Source of the DNA: an uncultured Senegalimassilia sp.
GTDB taxonomy: Bacteria > Actinomycetota > Coriobacteriia > Coriobacteriales > Eggerthellaceae
Length of the DNA stretch: 8,411 nt
Assembly (NCBI GenBank): GCA_937925385.1
Contig: CALEWN010000002.1
Span: 1 to 8,411, forward strand
Direction: 5' to 3'
In this document: one piece after another, positions 7,258-8,411 of the stretch
Numbering within the stretch: the stretch's first letter is position 1
Layout of the letters: the number at the start of each line of letters is the position of its first letter
The notes under the pieces: generated by a model
Seen by the model: only the letters and a program-made list of their open reading frames with translations
Databases searched by the model: none
What the model was told of the DNA's origin: nothing
Position numbers and translations under genes: made by a program

Positions 7258-7436
7258 TCATCGGGCTATTTGGGCTAATTGTGGAATCGGACCTAACGCT
7301 GCTTGCCCTGTAGGCATGACGTCTCGAAGAGTCCGGGGATGTGGAACACGGAAACGAAACCTGATTCATGGCGTAGCCTATTTCCGCCTACCAATGAGCA
7401 GCCGCCGCAGCCCCATACGTGGCTGCGGCGGCTTTT
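7234..7436 (+). ncRNA. Possible structured stand-alone RNA, 6S-like (tentative)
   Basis: The stretch after the second LicD gene has no coding frame I can support, yet it can fold over its whole length. TTGGT (7247-7251) pairs with ACCAA (7390-7394). GGGCTA (7263-7268) pairs with TAGCCT (7374-7379). CGGAC (7288-7292) pairs with GTCCG (7331-7335), and inside that TGCC (7304-7307) pairs with GGCA (7313-7316). The layout is a closing stem, an open middle and a terminal hairpin, as in 6S RNA. The 3' part, TTCATGGCGTAGCCT, recalls the E. coli 6S segment around the sequence ACAGCCUG, which also pairs with a GGGC block at the 5' side. A promoter-like TTGCCA (7198-7203), 18 bp, AATCAT (7222-7227) would start it near 7234, and it would end at the terminator. 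The ends are estimates. It could equally be the operon's 3' UTR. Confidence 0.28.
7400..7436 (+). terminator. Rho-independent terminator of the glycan operon
   Basis: A perfect 13-bp stem is formed by AGCCGCCGCAGCC (7400-7412) and GGCTGCGGCGGCT (7421-7433), with an 8-nt loop. A short run of four T (7433-7436) follows. It lies downstream of the second LicD gene and just beyond the stop of the convergent small gene. On the minus strand the hairpin is not followed by a T-run, so it is mainly a plus-strand terminator, though it may also slow transcription from the right. Confidence 0.85.
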
Positions 7437-7440
7437 GCGT

Positions 7441-7713
7441 CTACCTGATATACCGCTGAATCATATCTCTCCCAAAATCGTTAGCGATATAGAAGGTTTG
7501 CAATTCTCCGTTGGCGTCTATTTCCCAATCGCACTCGTCCAGAAGCCCGTTTTCCTTGGCGGTTGCCAGTGCTTCGTCGATGTCTTTTCTGGTGAACAGC
7601 TTGTAGGAGCTATAGCTGGCGGCAAGATCATGCATTACACCCTCTGTGCAATCGGGCTTGCCGTTTGCGAAGTGTTTCATGATTGCGTAATACAGAGGCA
7701 GTTCGTTACTCAT
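7441..7713 (-). CDS. Small protein of unknown function (90 aa)
   Basis: A 90-residue soluble, acidic-to-neutral protein that I do not recognise. No signal peptide or membrane helix is visible. The middle (KLFTRKDIDEALATAKENG, 38-56) reads as helix-turn-helix-like, followed by a short polar strand region (WEIDANGELQTFYI, 63-76). A winged-helix fold is conceivable but not shown. The start is well supported: AGGAGG (7727-7722) lies 8 nt before the ATG, inside the last codons of the preceding transporter gene, whose TAG is 3 nt upstream. The gene is therefore translationally linked to the transporter remnant. It is intact although the gene before it is damaged. Confidence 0.75.
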   Translation of the reverse strand: MSNELPLYYAIMKHFANGKPDCTEGVMHDLAASYSSYKLFTRKDIDEALATAKENGLLDECDWEIDANGELQTFYIANDFGRDMIQRYIR

Positions 7714-7716
7714 CTT

Positions 7717-8337
7717 CTAATCCTCCTGCTTTTTGCGGATCATATCGATCGGGTTCACTGCGATGCAGAAGATACCTGCGACCATGATGATCGCCCCGAA
7801 CCATTGCGTCATCGAGAGCGGCGGGTAATCGGCGCTCATGCCGCCGATGTTCAGCACTCCAAGAATCAACCAGATGAACAGCGGGCCCCAGAATGCGTAC
7901 ATGCCATTGCATGCCATGCCCAGAGCCGTGCCGCACATCGAATTGCCCTTATACCAGAAGGAGTAAGCTGGCATGGCAAATAAGCCGGAGATTGCGAAAA
8001 TGAGCAATGCCGGAGTGGAGATTGCTGCTCCAAGCAATTCCGGAACGGCGCCGATGCCTCCACCGATGGTGGCAAGGATGGGGAAGGCGATCAGTAGCTC
8101 TAGGAGCCCTGCGGTGGTTTGGCGAATGGCGATGCCGATTCGGTAGTCGATCAAAATGGTGCCGAAGCCGGCGACGCAGCCTTCGAATCCCCATCCGAAT
8201 GCCGCCAGGAAGGCGAATAGGCAACCGAGCAGTGCGTCGGGTCCCATGGAGGCGAAGCTTGCTCCCCCGATCATGCCTGCAGATGCCAGACAGACCAAGA
8301 TGCCGATAGCCTTATGCGCACTTAGCTTTTGCTTAGG
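7717..8337 (-). pseudogene. DMT/EamA-type transporter, missing its N-terminal part
   Basis: The reading frame codes for six hydrophobic segments of a drug/metabolite-transporter-like protein, where about ten are usual. Landmarks are LSAHKAIGILVCLASAG, which looks like the end of the first EamA repeat, and then the second repeat starting near LLGCLFAFLAAFGWGFEG. The protein ends in IRKKQED. The similarity continues upstream of any usable start as far as codon CCT at 8337-8335, just after an in-frame TAG (8340-8338). No ATG or GTG lies before the conserved part; only a TTG at 8298 could start a 193-residue product, and it has no clear ribosome site. None of the three minus frames from 8338 to 8411 encodes the missing helices. 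I read it as a 5'-truncated or disrupted gene. A shortened functional protein cannot be fully excluded. Confidence 0.62.
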
Positions 8338-8341
8338 CTAT
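8306..8341. repeat. Imperfect inverted repeat at the transporter break point
   Basis: ATAGCCT (8306-8312) and AGGCTAT (8335-8341) are perfect 7-bp arms. Inside them CTTAGC-TTTT-GCTTAG (8321-8336) forms an alternative hairpin with one mismatch. The outer right arm contains the TAG that closes the transporter frame, so the repeat coincides with the place where transporter similarity ends. Confidence 0.45.
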
Positions 8342-8355
8342 GTCACAATAAATAG

Positions 8356-8393
8356 TTGATAATCAATACCAAACGTGCAATAATGAAATTGCA
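8356..8393. repeat. Two short palindromes in AT-rich sequence
   Basis: TTGAT-A-ATCAA (8356-8366) is a perfect 11-bp palindrome. TGCAAT (8376-8381) and ATTGCA (8388-8393) are perfect 6-bp arms around a 6-nt loop. The 74 bases to the right edge are clearly richer in A and T than the rest of the window and hold no gene I can support. They could be operators of a promoter region or part of a small mobile remnant. Confidence 0.4.
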
Positions 8394-8411
8394 ATGAGCA
8401 TTCAACCCGCA

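Noticed and set aside
7325..7339. GAAGAGTCCGGGG resembles the conserved RNase P RNA block
   Set aside because: The match to GAGGAAAGTCCGGGC is imperfect, the region is far too short for RNase P RNA, and the other conserved blocks are absent.
7303..7983. Long plus-strand open frame of 226 codons
   Set aside because: It runs antisense to two minus-strand frames with good ribosome sites and recognisable membrane segments, crosses the terminator hairpin, and its product shows no domain features.
8356..8366. TTGATAATCAA as an FNR or CRP-type site
   Set aside because: The half-sites are separated by one base instead of four, so it does not fit that regulator class.
1..8411. CRISPR array, tRNA, rRNA or transposase gene
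   Set aside because: No regularly spaced direct repeats, no tRNA T-loop and acceptor pattern, and no transposase or integrase motif was seen on either strand.

Overview
The window looks like chromosomal DNA from a Gram-positive actinobacterium of the Coriobacteriia / Eggerthellaceae type. This is inferred from a mid-50s GC content judged by eye, frequent GTG starts, and a surface-glycan gene set (LicD, DUF2304, EpsF-like GT4, DUF6020) that is common in that group. No rRNA, tRNA or taxonomic marker is present, so the assignment is an inference.

Layout. (1) Positions 1-1805, minus strand: a GT4 glycosyltransferase followed 24 bp downstream by the start of a DUF6020-type multi-spanning membrane protein that runs off the left edge. 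(2) Positions 1806-2077: a 272-bp divergent intergenic region with a possible -10 element and palindromes. (3) Positions 2078-7257, plus strand: one tight operon of six genes, namely GT2 glycosyltransferase, DUF2304 membrane protein, LicD, polysaccharide flippase, EpsF-like GT4 and a second LicD. Three junctions overlap by 4 nt and the other two gaps are 2 and 12 nt. (4) Positions 7258-7440: a convergent intergenic region ending in a 13-bp GC-rich hairpin with a short T-run. The stretch before the hairpin can fold in a way that resembles the closing part of 6S RNA, so a stand-alone ncRNA is possible. (5) Positions 7441-8337, minus strand: a small protein of unknown function preceded by a DMT/EamA transporter that has lost its N-terminal part. 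(6) Positions 8338-8411: AT-rich sequence with several short palindromes and no gene that I can support.

How the genes fit together. The GT2, DUF2304 and GT4 proteins probably build a lipid-linked cell-surface glycan. The flippase would move it across the membrane, and the two LicD proteins would attach phospho-ligands to it. No LicA/LicC choline-activation genes, polymerase or initiating transferase are visible, so the ligand and the final polymer cannot be named. The divergent GT4 plus DUF6020 pair is likely part of the same surface-glycan locus. I did not find a clearly novel system. The items most worth checking are the possible 6S-like RNA, the decayed transporter next to a cluster of palindromes, and the separately encoded GT2/DUF2304 pair.
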